A stretch of 64,000 bases of DNA from Bacillus sp. FJAT-52991 (GTDB lineage: Bacteria > Bacillota > Bacilli > Bacillales > Domibacillaceae): NCBI RefSeq assembly GCF_037201805.1, contig NZ_CP147404.1, positions 348,501-412,500 of the forward strand, in the 5' to 3' direction. The notes beneath the pieces were generated by a model. It saw only the letters and a program-made list of their open reading frames with translations. It ran no database searches and was not told the origin of the DNA. Below, piece after piece: positions 35,225 to 43,923 of the stretch (positions within the stretch are counted from its first letter, which is position 1; each line of letters starts with the position of its first letter). A program made the position numbers and the translations under genes.

Positions 35225-36601
35225 TTATTTGTTTGTTTCCATAGGGAGTAGTTTCCCAGGATTTAATATATAGTTCGGATCAAGCATATTCTTGATGCTA
35301 GTCATAAGAGATAAGGATTCACCATGCTCTTGTTGTTGATATTTCATTTTTCCGATACCGACACCGTGCTCTCCGGTACAGCTTCCGCCTAGGGAAAGGG
35401 CAAATTCAACAATTTCCTCATTTAACAAATGAGTTTTGGTGACTTGTTCTTTTATTTCTGGGTTGAATAAAGTAAGTGTATGGAAATTTCCATCGCCGAT
35501 ATGGCCAAGGACCGCTCCATCTAACTCGTGATAGTCAATGCGAGCTCGGGCGTATTCCACCATTTCTGGCAACTTAGAAATTGGCACACACACATCTGTT
35601 CCGATTGTTTTCTTTTTCGGGTCACTATGTCGGAATGCATAAGAAAGATCGTGACGTGCTTTCCACAACTGTGCTCTTTTTAGGCTATCTTTTTCGAAAA
35701 TAAATTCTTGACAGTCTTGTTCCTCACATAGTGCCTGAACAAATTCAGCGTCTGCATGATTGCCAGCTTCATTGCCGTGAAACTCAAGGAACAAGGAAGG
35801 TGTTTCCTTAAAAGCAGTGTCGCTATAATGGTTGACTTGTGCGATCGAGCGGGCATCGACAAGCTCCATACGAGCGATTGGAATCCCAGCCCTTAAAATA
35901 GACACGGCTGCTTCTACACATTGTTTGACAGAAGAAAAGCAAGCTCGAGCAGCCATAATCGATTCTGGAATCCCATGTAGTTTTAAAGTGATTTCGGTAA
36001 AAAGCCCAAGTGTCCCCTCAGAACCTGCAAATAAGCTATTTAAATGGTAGCCGGATGAAGATTTTTTCGCGAGACTACCTGTATGTAAGATGCGTCCATC
36101 AGCTAGAACCACTTCTAAGTCTAAAATTTGATCCTTCATGACTCCGTAGCGGACGGCCTGTGTACCACTAGCATTCGTCGCTGTCATTCCACCGATTGTA
36201 GCATCCGCCCCGGGATCCACAGGGAAAAATAGTCCATGCTTATTTAACTCTTGGTTTAATTGGAGTCGAGTGATGCCTGGTTGAGCCTTTACAATTAAAT
36301 CTTCCGGACGTAATTCGATGATGTGGTTCATTTGGGAAAAATCGACGGAAATCCCTTTATGAATGGGAATGGCATGACCTTCAAGACTTGAACCGACACC
36401 AAATGGAACAACTGGTATCCGCTTGTCATTGGCATAAGTAAGCAGGCTTTGCACATCTTCCTTTGATGCTGGAAAGAAGACGATATCGGGAAGAACGGGG
36501 TCAAAATAAGACTCGTCCTTGCTGTGATGCTCTAAGATCGTTTCATTGATGGATACTTTTTCTTTACCGAATCGTTCTAATAGTTCTTCGTAAATACTCA
36601 T
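35225..36601 (-). CDS. FAD-linked oxidase, D-lactate dehydrogenase/GlcD family
   Basis: The 458-residue protein has an FAD-binding_4 domain (VPFGVGSSLEGHAIPIHKG, PVDPGADATIGGM, GSEGTLGLFTEITLKLHG). The C-terminal FAD-oxidase domain has GHIGDGNFHTL and GGSCTGEHGVGIGKMKY. This pattern fits D-lactate dehydrogenase (cytochrome-type) or glycolate oxidase subunit GlcD. No GlcE/GlcF genes are nearby, which favours a single-subunit D-2-hydroxyacid dehydrogenase. It is transcribed alone. The substrate is inferred. Confidence 0.82.
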   Translation of the reverse strand: MSIYEELLERFGKEKVSINETILEHHSKDESYFDPVLPDIVFFPASKEDVQSLLTYANDKRIPVVPFGVGSSLEGHAIPIHKGISVDFSQMNHIIELRPEDLIVKAQPGITRLQLNQELNKHGLFFPVDPGADATIGGMTATNASGTQAVRYGVMKDQILDLEVVLADGRILHTGSLAKKSSSGYHLNSLFAGSEGTLGLFTEITLKLHGIPESIMAARACFSSVKQCVEAAVSILRAGIPIARMELVDARSIAQVNHYSDTAFKETPSLFLEFHGNEAGNHADAEFVQALCEEQDCQEFIFEKDSLKRAQLWKARHDLSYAFRHSDPKKKTIGTDVCVPISKLPEMVEYARARIDYHELDGAVLGHIGDGNFHTLTLFNPEIKEQVTKTHLLNEEIVEFALSLGGSCTGEHGVGIGKMKYQQQEHGESLSLMTSIKNMLDPNYILNPGKLLPMETNK

Positions 36602-36796
36602 AAAGCTCTCACTGTTCCTTTCTGTTTCTATCTACAGAATATTGTATACAATTCTTTCCTCGGATTCCATGAGCGTTGGTTGATTTCTCCTTTTTATTTC
36701 AATAAAATCGAAATTATTTTAAAATATAGCTATAGATAAGGAAAGAGAGCTGTTTAGAAATGGAAGAGTTATTTGCTTGACTATATCTTTGAAAGA

Positions 36797-36976
36797 TTAA
36801 GCGAGTTGCGATAGCTTGTCATTTAGTTCTTTTAATTCTTGCTCCATGTGGATGAGCTGTTCTTCTGTTTTAGAAATTCCTTGTCCGGTTGACTCTAACT
36901 TTTCAATATCACCTTGGACTCGGATGTAATCCATTTTCAATTCAGCAATTTTATACTCAAGTTCTGACTTGGTCAT
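36797..36976 (-). CDS. SE1832-family small coiled-coil protein
   Basis: This 59-residue protein (TKSELEYKIAELKMDYIRVQ, then EKLESTGQGISKTEEQLIHM) is a helical, charged conserved small protein of Firmicutes. The start at 36976 follows AAAGGAGCAAAGAC; a longer upstream frame has no ribosome binding site. The function is unknown. Confidence 0.75.
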   Translation of the reverse strand: MTKSELEYKIAELKMDYIRVQGDIEKLESTGQGISKTEEQLIHMEQELKELNDKLSQLA

Positions 36977-37143
36977 TTGTCTTTGCTCCTTTGTGTTTCT
37001 TTTATTTTGGCTTTGGTAAACAATGATGTTGATTTTGATTGCTTTCAAATGAGTCAAAAATCAACACTACACTTTAACATAGCCTTTATTTTAGTAGATT
37101 AGATAAGGAGTTAGCAAGATTAGTACAAAAGGAGGGTTTGTTT

Positions 37144-38202
37144 ATGTTCGGTTTAACTATTCATCTTCCCGTATGGCAAGCACCGATGGCAGGCGTCACG
37201 ACCCCGGAGCTAGTAGCAGCTGTCTCAAATGCAGGAGGTCTTGGAAATATTGGGGCTGGCTATTTGTCGGGAGAACAGACAGAGCAATTTATTCATCAAG
37301 TGAAAAAATTAACGGATGCTTCATTCGGTATCAATCTGTTCGTTCCAGAACAAGTGGAGGATGCTTCGGAAAAAGTAAAATATGCTCAAAGTGTACTTGC
37401 ATCCTATCGACAAGAACTAGGGATGGAGCCAGATACGTTAGAAACTATGACAGTCCAGTCTGCTTATTGGGAACAAATTGAAGTGGTGTTAAAAGAGAAA
37501 GTGCCGATTTGTTCTTTTACCTTTGGCTTGCCTGAGGAAGAAGTGATTCAGCGTTTGAAAGCGAATGGAACGACCGTCATAGGGACTGCCACCACTGTAG
37601 ATGAAGCTGTTGCCGTAGAGAATGCAGGGATGGATGCGGTAATTGTCCAGGGAAGTGAAGCAGGTGGCCATCGTGGTAGTTTTCAGGAACCAGAACGCCT
37701 AATCGGCCTCATGTCGCTTTTGCCTCAAGTTGTTCAAGAGGTTCAGATTCCAGTCATTGCAGCAGGTGGAATTATGAATGGTCATGGGGTAGCAGCTGCA
37801 CTTTGTCTTGGTGCCTCAGCTGTTCAAATGGGGACCGCTTTTTTAGTAACAGAAGAGAGTGGAGCTCACCCGCTTCATAAAGAAGTCATTTTGACGGCAA
37901 ATGAAAAAGATGCTGTACTTACAAAAGCCTTTTCCGGAAAATCGGCAAGAGGCATCGCTAATCGCTTTTTGAACGAGATGCAAGAGCATGAAGCGGGATT
38001 ACCTCCTTACCCAGTGCAAAACACTCTCACCGCTGAGATTCGAAAGCACGCAGCGAAGCTCAATAAGGTAGATTATTTGTCACTTTGGTCGGGGCAGAGT
38101 CCACGCCTTAGCAAACGCCAGACAGCGGAACAGTTAATAAGTCTAATAGAAAAAGAAGTAGAGGAAGCATTGCAAGCAAGTGTGGAGAGACTAAGGGGAT
38201 GA
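37144..38202 (+). CDS. nitronate monooxygenase (2-nitropropane dioxygenase family)
   Basis: The 352-residue TIM-barrel flavoprotein has the family motifs PVWQAPMAGVTTPELVAAVSNAGGLGNIGAGYL, VQGSEAGGHRG (with the catalytic-type histidine), IPVIAAGGIMNG and GASAVQMGTAFL for FMN phosphate binding. It oxidises alkyl nitronates such as propionate 3-nitronate, a detoxification role. ATG 37144 follows AAAGGAGGG by 8 bases. It is transcribed alone and ends at a hairpin terminator. B. subtilis YrpB is of the same family. Confidence 0.87.
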   Translation: MFGLTIHLPVWQAPMAGVTTPELVAAVSNAGGLGNIGAGYLSGEQTEQFIHQVKKLTDASFGINLFVPEQVEDASEKVKYAQSVLASYRQELGMEPDTLETMTVQSAYWEQIEVVLKEKVPICSFTFGLPEEEVIQRLKANGTTVIGTATTVDEAVAVENAGMDAVIVQGSEAGGHRGSFQEPERLIGLMSLLPQVVQEVQIPVIAAGGIMNGHGVAAALCLGASAVQMGTAFLVTEESGAHPLHKEVILTANEKDAVLTKAFSGKSARGIANRFLNEMQEHEAGLPPYPVQNTLTAEIRKHAAKLNKVDYLSLWSGQSPRLSKRQTAEQLISLIEKEVEEALQASVERLRG

Positions 38203-38206
38203 ATAT

Positions 38207-38243
38207 AAAAAAGATCAACCTACGAGTCGGTTGATCTTTTTTT
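38207..38243. terminator. terminator after the nitronate monooxygenase gene
   Basis: AAAAAAGATCAACC and GGTTGATCTTTTTT arms lie between convergent genes. Confidence 0.88.
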
Positions 38244-38249
38244 GTATAT

Positions 38250-38357
38250 TTAAGAAAATTGAATAAATTCGAAGGCTAAATTTAAGAAGAAAATAGAGTG
38301 AAGAGCGGCGAAGATTAATCCTTGTTTATTTAACTTTTTCATTAATACACGATCCAT
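38250..38357 (-). CDS. possible 35-residue membrane peptide
   Basis: A reading frame with an ATG behind GAGGTGATAGAT encodes DRVLMKKLNKQGLIFAALHS and then a hydrophobic stretch (IFFLNLAFEFIQFS). A basic N-terminus followed by one membrane-spanning segment, a good ribosome binding site and a terminator just beyond its stop all favour a real small gene. It is not recognised. Confidence 0.5.
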   Translation of the reverse strand: MDRVLMKKLNKQGLIFAALHSIFFLNLAFEFIQFS

Positions 38358-38526
38358 ATCTATCACCTCATTAATTATTTGTAAACTGATTATATAACAA
38401 TGTCATAAAAAGTTCAAAATATTTTTAATGAATTATCACATTTTTTTAGTTGTTACATAGATCGATTGAGTTATTCAGTCAATCGAAGGGTTGAATTAGT
38501 AGAGGAAACAGCAACTGCATCTACAT

Positions 38527-38641
38527 AATCAGTCGCCTAAGAGGAGGAATTAGTCGGGAAAATCAAAAAATCGGTCACTGAATCACCGTAATCAGTCGCG
38601 CCAACAAGAAAAACGGTCACGACCACCCAAGCATCAGTCGC
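38527..38641. repeat. array of a 10-bp core with exact 21-bp period
   Basis: Six units of AATCAGTCGC or close variants (AATTAGTCGG, AATCGGTCAC, AAACGGTCAC, CATCAGTCGC) start at 38527, 38548, 38569, 38590, 38611 and 38632, exactly 21 bases apart. Eleven-base spacers are unrelated. The core is the reverse complement of that at 9611-9724. It lies between a small ORF and the cls terminator. Confidence 0.8.
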
Positions 38642-38690
38642 CACGCCACCTATGGACCCACACCCTCACAATTTTTTTTGAAATACAAAA

Positions 38691-38719
38691 AAGAAGGCAT
38701 CCAAAATGGACACCTTCTT
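38691..38719 (-). terminator. terminator of cls
   Basis: AAGAAGG and CCTTCTT arms with an inner TCCA/TGGA stem lie just beyond the cls stop. A T-run follows on the minus strand. Confidence 0.85.
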
Positions 38720-38725
38720 CTCCCT

Positions 38726-40180
38726 TTACAATATTGGCGAAAGTAATCTAGAGATAGATTCTTTAAATTTAATGACACCGGATCGATTTTGATACTTCTC
38801 TTCTGTTAATTCATAAGATAATTCCATGTCTTTTTCAAATATGTTTGCTAGTTTTTGACCTGTGTCATAATCATAGATGAAAGCATTCACTTCAAAATTA
38901 AGTTTGAAGCTTCGAACATCAATGTTGGCTGTACCAACAGAACTCAGTTTTTCGTCAACGACAATGGTTTTTGCGTGAATAAAGCCATTATCATAAATAT
39001 AAATTTTGGCTCCTGCTTTTATGAGTTCACCCGCATTGGAATAAGTCGCCCAATAAACGAACATATGGTCAGGCTTGTTTGGGATCATGATACGCACATC
39101 GACTCCGCAAAGCGCGGCGATTTTAAGTGCATCAAGCAAGCTCGCATCTGGGATAAAATAGGGTGATTGAATATAAATCGATTTTTTGGCAGAAGAAATC
39201 ATTTTAATATAGCCACTTTTAATTTGTTCCCACTCGGAATCCGGGCCGCTTGTGACAATCTGCATAGCGACATCGTTATTGCTAGGTTTTTGCGGGAACA
39301 GATGATTGGAATAATCGATGTCATGAGAGTCCGATGCTTGATTCCAGTCTAAAATAAAGCGTGTTTGAATGGAGTGCACGGCTGAACCTTCTATTCGCAA
39401 ATGAGTGTCACGCCAATAGCCGAATTTAGGGTCTAGTCCAAGGTATTCATCCCCGACATTGAAGCCACCAACATAGCCGATTTTTCCGTCAATAATAACG
39501 AGCTTTCTGTGGTTCCGATAATTTAAGCGCAAATTAATTAAGGGAACTCGAGAAGGGAAGAAGACTTCAACGAGTCCACCCGCATCGGTTAATTCTTTAA
39601 AATGTTTTTTGAGGACTCCGCGCGAGCCCATTTCATCGTAGAGAATTTTTACTTTGACTCCTTGTTGTGCTTTCTCTGTTAATAGTTTGACGATTTCAGA
39701 ACCGAGATTGTCGAGTCGCAAAATATAATATTGCAGATGAATATGATCCGTTGCTTGCCGCATATCATTCATTAAAGCATTAAACTTCTCTCTTCCATCT
39801 GTATAGATGGTGAGGTCATTATCTTCTGTTAAAACCGCATCGTTATTTTTCAAAAACATGGATACTAAATCTTCATTTTCTTCAGTGTGGGGATTACGAA
39901 AGTCGAATTGTCCAAGGTGAATATCTTTCATTTGTTTTTGGATGGTCGCATCAATGCCAACTTTCTTTTTATCATCCCAATCAAACAGTCGCTGTCTACT
40001 TAAATTTTGTCCGAAAATTAAATAAAGAATAAATCCGAGTATAGGTATGAAAAATAATACCATTAGCCATGCCCATGTAGCAGACGCGTCTTTTCGTTCT
40101 AAAAAAATAACGACAGAAGACAAGAGGATATTTAACAACAACAGAGAGGTTGCTAGCCAACCCCATACATTAATGTCCAT
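38726..40180 (-). CDS. cls: cardiolipin synthase
   Basis: The 484-residue protein has two N-terminal membrane helices (about residues 5-27 and 35-57). It has two phospholipase-D HKD motifs, NHRKLVIIDGKIGYVGGFN near residue 224 and IHAKTIVVDEKLSSVGTAN near residue 400. It condenses two phosphatidylglycerol molecules to cardiolipin in the membrane. ATG 40180 follows AAGGTGG at good spacing; an in-frame GTG at 40192 lies inside that site. It is transcribed alone. Confidence 0.92.
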   Translation of the reverse strand: MDINVWGWLATSLLLLNILLSSVVIFLERKDASATWAWLMVLFFIPILGFILYLIFGQNLSRQRLFDWDDKKKVGIDATIQKQMKDIHLGQFDFRNPHTEENEDLVSMFLKNNDAVLTEDNDLTIYTDGREKFNALMNDMRQATDHIHLQYYILRLDNLGSEIVKLLTEKAQQGVKVKILYDEMGSRGVLKKHFKELTDAGGLVEVFFPSRVPLINLRLNYRNHRKLVIIDGKIGYVGGFNVGDEYLGLDPKFGYWRDTHLRIEGSAVHSIQTRFILDWNQASDSHDIDYSNHLFPQKPSNNDVAMQIVTSGPDSEWEQIKSGYIKMISSAKKSIYIQSPYFIPDASLLDALKIAALCGVDVRIMIPNKPDHMFVYWATYSNAGELIKAGAKIYIYDNGFIHAKTIVVDEKLSSVGTANIDVRSFKLNFEVNAFIYDYDTGQKLANIFEKDMELSYELTEEKYQNRSGVIKFKESISRLLSPIL

Positions 40181-40345
40181 AATTGTATCCACCTTTTTTA
40201 TATCAAATTTTAATGTGGGGTCTCGCCCATAATAGCATATATTATTTTACCAATTTGTAAACAATATTACTATCCACAAAAAATACAATCAGCATAATGG
40301 AATAAGGAGTAGAAATTTTTTGGGACATTTTCGAATAAAGCCTAC

Positions 40346-40372
40346 TTGACTTATAGGGATTAGTGGTATAAT
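40346..40372 (+). promoter_or_regulatory. sigma-A promoter of tcyP
   Basis: TTGACT at 40346 and a perfect TATAAT at 40367 are 15 bases apart, slightly short. They lie 32 bases upstream of the start codon. Confidence 0.5.
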
Positions 40373-40403
40373 CTTTTTGATAGATAAAAGGAGGAAGGTA
40401 ATA

Positions 40404-41792
40404 ATGGACTCAACCTTGATTATTTTAAATGTTATGGCTCTACTTGTGTTAGTAGGCATTTTATATTTCATGCAAAAAAAGCATATGTCATTTTCTAAAA
40501 GAGTTTTCACTGCGCTAGGGCTTGGAATTGCCTTTGGTTTCGTCTTACAACTTCTATACGGTTTGGAATCGAAGGTGCTTCTTCAATCTACAGAGTGGTT
40601 TAGTATTATTGGTACAGGATATGTGAAGCTGCTTCAAATGGTGGTAATGCCACTAGTGTTTATTTCAATTGTTTCTGCTTTTACAAAGCTGACGATCACA
40701 AATAATCTAGGGAAAATTGCCACGCTGATTATCGGACTTTTAGTGGGAACAACAGCAGTAGCCGCTGCCGTAGGAATTGCGACTTCATTGGGCTTTGGCT
40801 TAGAAGCTGTACAAATAGAAGGTGGCGAGGCGGAACAAGCTCGTGGCCAAGAGATTGAGCAGAAGTACACAGAGATTGAAGGACAGACATTCCCACAAAA
40901 AATTGTGGAATTCTTGCCTGCCAATCCATTCCTTGATCTCACTGGTCAAAGAGAAACATCCACTATCGCTGTTGTGATTTTTGCCGGTTTTATCGGCATG
41001 GCCTACTTAGGAGTGAAAAGAAAAGAGCCGGAGCAAGCGGACTTCTTTAAAAAGATCGTTGATGCTTTATATAGTATCGTGATGCGAATTGTTACGATTG
41101 TTCTTAGATTAACACCGTATGGCATTTTGGCGATTATGGCTCAAACGGTTGCGACGAGTAATTTTTCAGAGATTGCCAAGCTTGGGGAATTCGTGCTTGC
41201 CTCTTATGTTGCACTAGCCATTGTATTTTTGATTCATTTAACGATTTTAGCTTTTGTCGGGCTAAATCCAATCACTTATGTAAAAAAAGTATTTCCTGTG
41301 TTGACGTTTGCTTTTACTTCTCGCTCAAGTGCAGGAACTTTACCGCTAAATATTCAAGCGCAGAAAAAAGCATTGGGTGTTCCTGAAGGGATTGCCAATT
41401 TTTCTGGATCATTTGGATTATCTATTGGTCAAAATGGCTGTGCCGGGGTGTATCCGGCCATGCTCGCTGTCATGATTGCACCAACTGTAGGCATTGATCC
41501 ACTTTCGCCGTCTTTTATCGCGACATTGATTGTTGTTGTGGCGGTTAGTTCATTTGGTGTAGCTGGTGTAGGTGGGGGAGCGACATTTGCAGCTATTCTT
41601 GTTTTATCAACGATGAATCTTCCAGTGGCTTTAGCTGGGTTATTAATTTCAGTAGAACCTCTCATTGACATGGCGCGTACAGCTGTCAATGTTAGCGGAA
41701 GTATGACGGCGGGTGTGGTTACGAGCCGTGTAACGAAAGAGCTAGATACCGATATATATAATAAACAACAAGGTGAAGCAATTTATCATTAA
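40404..41792 (+). CDS. tcyP: L-cystine/dicarboxylate-type sodium symporter TcyP
   Basis: This 462-residue carrier has about ten membrane helices. It is close to B. subtilis TcyP throughout: GIGYVKLLQMVVMPL-type helix 3 region, VKRKEPEQADFFKK, RIVTIVLRLTPYGILAIM, FAFTSRSSAGTLPLNIQAQ, IGQNGCAGVYPAMLAVM and VEPLIDMARTAVNVSGSMTAG. It imports L-cystine. The start at 40404 follows AAAGGAGGAAGG; an upstream TTG frame extension is unlikely. A very stable terminator follows. Sulfur-dependent regulation is known for the family but no site was identified here. Confidence 0.9.
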   Translation: MDSTLIILNVMALLVLVGILYFMQKKHMSFSKRVFTALGLGIAFGFVLQLLYGLESKVLLQSTEWFSIIGTGYVKLLQMVVMPLVFISIVSAFTKLTITNNLGKIATLIIGLLVGTTAVAAAVGIATSLGFGLEAVQIEGGEAEQARGQEIEQKYTEIEGQTFPQKIVEFLPANPFLDLTGQRETSTIAVVIFAGFIGMAYLGVKRKEPEQADFFKKIVDALYSIVMRIVTIVLRLTPYGILAIMAQTVATSNFSEIAKLGEFVLASYVALAIVFLIHLTILAFVGLNPITYVKKVFPVLTFAFTSRSSAGTLPLNIQAQKKALGVPEGIANFSGSFGLSIGQNGCAGVYPAMLAVMIAPTVGIDPLSPSFIATLIVVVAVSSFGVAGVGGGATFAAILVLSTMNLPVALAGLLISVEPLIDMARTAVNVSGSMTAGVVTSRVTKELDTDIYNKQQGEAIYH

Positions 41793-41808
41793 CAAAAAAG
41801 CCGGAGTG

Positions 41809-41860
41809 AACTGCCCCCTAATTGTTAGGCACAATCTAACAATTAGGGGTGCAGTTTTTT
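41809..41860. terminator. very stable terminator after tcyP
   Basis: AACTGCCCCCTAATTGTTAG pairs with a 20-base complement (one bulge) around a 7-base loop. Six T residues follow. Confidence 0.9.
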
Positions 41861-41883
41861 CTATCTAGAAGGTTAATAAAAAT

Positions 41884-41912
41884 TGAAACCATTCTTTCAT
41901 ATAAAACGTAAA
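41884..41912 (+). promoter_or_regulatory. ECF-type promoter before a 42-residue ORF
   Basis: TGAAAC at 41884-41889, a 17-base spacer and CGTAAA at 41907-41912 fit the ECF (sigma-W/M/X) pattern. The next frame starts 35 bases downstream. Confidence 0.6.
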
Positions 41913-41946
41913 AAAGGGAACAATATTTTTGAAGGAGTGTTGAAAC

Positions 41947-42075
41947 ATGGAGAATAATCAACGAGTGTTAAAAATAATTGATCGTCTATCTCTCTTAGGA
42001 GTAAAGGTATCTAAAACGAAATCTCGTATTGAAGTGTATAATTCTTTAAAAGAAGCTATTTGTATAAAGCCCTAA
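41947..42075 (+). CDS. small 42-residue protein under a putative ECF promoter
   Basis: An ATG behind AAGGAGTG opens a 42-codon frame (ENNQRVLKIIDRLSLLGVKV, then KTKSRIEVYNSLKEAICIKP). It is basic and helical, and not recognised. It has its own promoter-like element and a ribosome binding site, and lies isolated between tcyP and the CNNM gene. No terminator of its own is clear. Confidence 0.45.
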   Translation: MENNQRVLKIIDRLSLLGVKVSKTKSRIEVYNSLKEAICIKP

Positions 42076-42166
42076 ACTTGAATAAATCGGTAAATGCTTT
42101 AAACGGAATAGGTGTAAAGCCCACAATTAAAATAGCAAGTGCCCCATTAGTCTTCTGCTTTAACAA
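42056..42166 (-). pseudogene. possible remnant of a VTT/DedA-type membrane protein gene
   Basis: A 36-codon frame with a TTG start behind AAGAGGAGACTA encodes NGALAILIVGFTPIPFKAFT. The GFTPIPFK-FT motif is characteristic of VTT/DedA-like (YqaA-type) membrane proteins, which are about 200 residues. Only this segment is present, and it overlaps the opposite 42-residue ORF. It may be a decayed gene fragment or chance. Confidence 0.3.
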
Positions 42167-42251
42167 TAGTCTCCTCTTTTATTTTAAAATTCATAAGTGA
42201 AATTATAGCATTATTTACATAAGCAAACGAACGGTGAGCAGTATTAAAACA

Positions 42252-42281
42252 AAAAACAGCCCTACACTGGGGCTGTTTTTT
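42252..42281. terminator. terminator of the CNNM/CBS gene
   Basis: AAAAACAGCCC and GGGCTGTTTTT arms lie directly after the minus-strand stop codon. Confidence 0.85.
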
Positions 42282-43642
42282 TATGATAAAGCTTTTGATT
42301 CCGCTAATGGAAGAGAAGGTTGTTTCGTAAGCGAACCTTCGTTCACTTGCGGCTTTTTTCGCACTTCAACATATTTAATTTGATGGTCTTCCATTTCTTT
42401 AATAAGGAATAAATAGCCATTGTACTCAATGATATCTCCTTGAGCTGCTTCGTAATTTTCGGTCAGAATCCATCCGCCAATTGTATCGATATCTTCATCT
42501 TCCATATTGAGATTAAGCAGATTGTTTATTTTAGAAATGAGAACTTTCCCATCAATGATAAAATGAGAATCTGTGATTTTTCGAATGAGAGGTACCTCAT
42601 CAAGATCAAATTCATCTTGAATTTCTCCAACAATCTCTTCAAGAATGTCTTCTATTGTGACTAAACCAGATGTTCCGCCATACTCATCCATTAAGATCGC
42701 CATATGGATTCTTTCTTTTTGCAATTTAACGAGCAACTCATGGATGGGAATCGAGTCGATCACTCGAATGGTTGGTCGTACATATTGCTCTAATTGAAGT
42801 TGCCCAGTCTCTTTGTTTTTTACATAATCCGTAAGCACTTCTTTAAAGTTGATTAGACCAATAATATGATCCTTATCTCCATCTATGATCGGATAGCGAG
42901 TGAACCTTTCTTCACTAACGATATCAATAAAGGAATCGATCGTTTCATCCTTTGAAAGAGTGACCATTTCTGTGCGTGGAACCATAATTTCCTTAGCAAT
43001 TCGATCGTCAAATTCAAAAATTTTATTCACGTATTTAAATTCAGAGGGGTTAATTTCCCCGCTTTTTAAGCTTTCTGATAAAATGATACGCAATTCCTCT
43101 TCAGAATGAGCGATGTCGCCTTCTGAAACAGGTTTTAAGCCGAATAGACCAGTGATGATACGAGCGGAGCCATTCAGTATCCAAATAAAAGGATACATCG
43201 CTTTGTAAAAAAAGATTAATGGCTGTGCCACAGCTAAAGTCATTGCTTCCGCTTTTTGGATGGCTAACGTTTTCGGAGCTAGTTCACCAATCACGACATG
43301 AAGAAAGGTAATGGTGGTAAAGGCAGCTCCAATAGTAATAGCGTGAGAGAGTGAGTTTGGAATATTTAGTATTTCCATGAGTGGATATAAGAGGCCAGCA
43401 ACGGCAGGTTCTCCAATCCAGCCAAGGGCTAAAGCAGTGATAGTAATACCGAGCTGACAAGCAGATAAGTATTCATCAAGTCCCATGAGCACTTTTTTAG
43501 CGGCCATGGCTCGTGGATGTCCTTCTTCGATTAGCTGGTTAATACGAGAGCTGCGAACTTTGACAATAGCGAACTCCGAAACAACAAAAAATGCAGTTAA
43601 AGCAATAAGGATGACGACGAGCACCAGGTTAAATATGTCCAA
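42281..43642 (-). CDS. CNNM/CorC-type membrane protein with CBS domains (hemolysin-like)
   Basis: The 453-residue protein has an N-terminal CNNM domain of about four helices (residues 1-190, with ACQLGITITALALGWIGEPA and VVIGELAPKTLAIQKAE). A CBS pair (about 210-340, IMVPRTEMVTL and MAILMDEYGGTSGLVTIEDILEEIVGEIQDE) and a CorC_HlyC domain follow. In B. subtilis related proteins (MpfA/YhdP, YqhB, YrkA) export or sense magnesium. The neighbouring mgtE gene supports a magnesium link. TTG is the start behind ATGAGGAATTTAC. A 190-base leader with stem-loops precedes it. Confidence 0.87.
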   Translation of the reverse strand: MDIFNLVLVVILIALTAFFVVSEFAIVKVRSSRINQLIEEGHPRAMAAKKVLMGLDEYLSACQLGITITALALGWIGEPAVAGLLYPLMEILNIPNSLSHAITIGAAFTTITFLHVVIGELAPKTLAIQKAEAMTLAVAQPLIFFYKAMYPFIWILNGSARIITGLFGLKPVSEGDIAHSEEELRIILSESLKSGEINPSEFKYVNKIFEFDDRIAKEIMVPRTEMVTLSKDETIDSFIDIVSEERFTRYPIIDGDKDHIIGLINFKEVLTDYVKNKETGQLQLEQYVRPTIRVIDSIPIHELLVKLQKERIHMAILMDEYGGTSGLVTIEDILEEIVGEIQDEFDLDEVPLIRKITDSHFIIDGKVLISKINNLLNLNMEDEDIDTIGGWILTENYEAAQGDIIEYNGYLFLIKEMEDHQIKYVEVRKKPQVNEGSLTKQPSLPLAESKALS

Positions 43643-43837
43643 GTAAATTCCTCATCCCATTAAACAATGGGAAAGGAGTCACCTCCTGTAAAATAAAGTT
43701 ACCTGATTACACAAATCAATCTTCATTTACTTTCCTTCTGCTCTTTGTTAAAAAGAGAAGGATTATGGGAGAAGTTATGTTGAACGATCACTGTCCCATC
43801 GAATCACCCCTTATCACTTGTAAGCTGGATTCTCTTT
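43643..43837 (-). promoter_or_regulatory. long structured 5' leader of the CNNM/CBS gene
   Basis: From the promoter at 43838-43866 the transcript would have a leader of about 190 bases. It shows three clear hairpins in RNA order: CCTTCTCTTT/AAAG-AGAAGG, GGAG-GTGA-CTCC, and CCCATT-GTTT-AATGGG just before the ribosome binding site. A magnesium riboswitch would fit the gene, but I do not see the M-box core, so the class is open. Confidence 0.4.
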
Positions 43838-43866
43838 ATTATATTAAAGACAGATTATTCAGTCAA
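43838..43866 (-). promoter_or_regulatory. sigma-A promoter of the CNNM/CBS gene
   Basis: On the minus strand TTGACT (43866-43861), a 17-base spacer and TATAAT (43843-43838) form a near-consensus promoter. Confidence 0.8.
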
Positions 43867-43923
43867 ATAGACAATGCTACATTATATGATTGTTTTTATA
43901 TTGATATGTTCTGAGAGAGCCTA

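Noticed and set aside
43643..43837. M-box magnesium riboswitch before the CNNM/CBS gene
   Set aside because: The conserved M-box core sequences are not visible; only generic hairpins were found, so it is kept as an unassigned leader.
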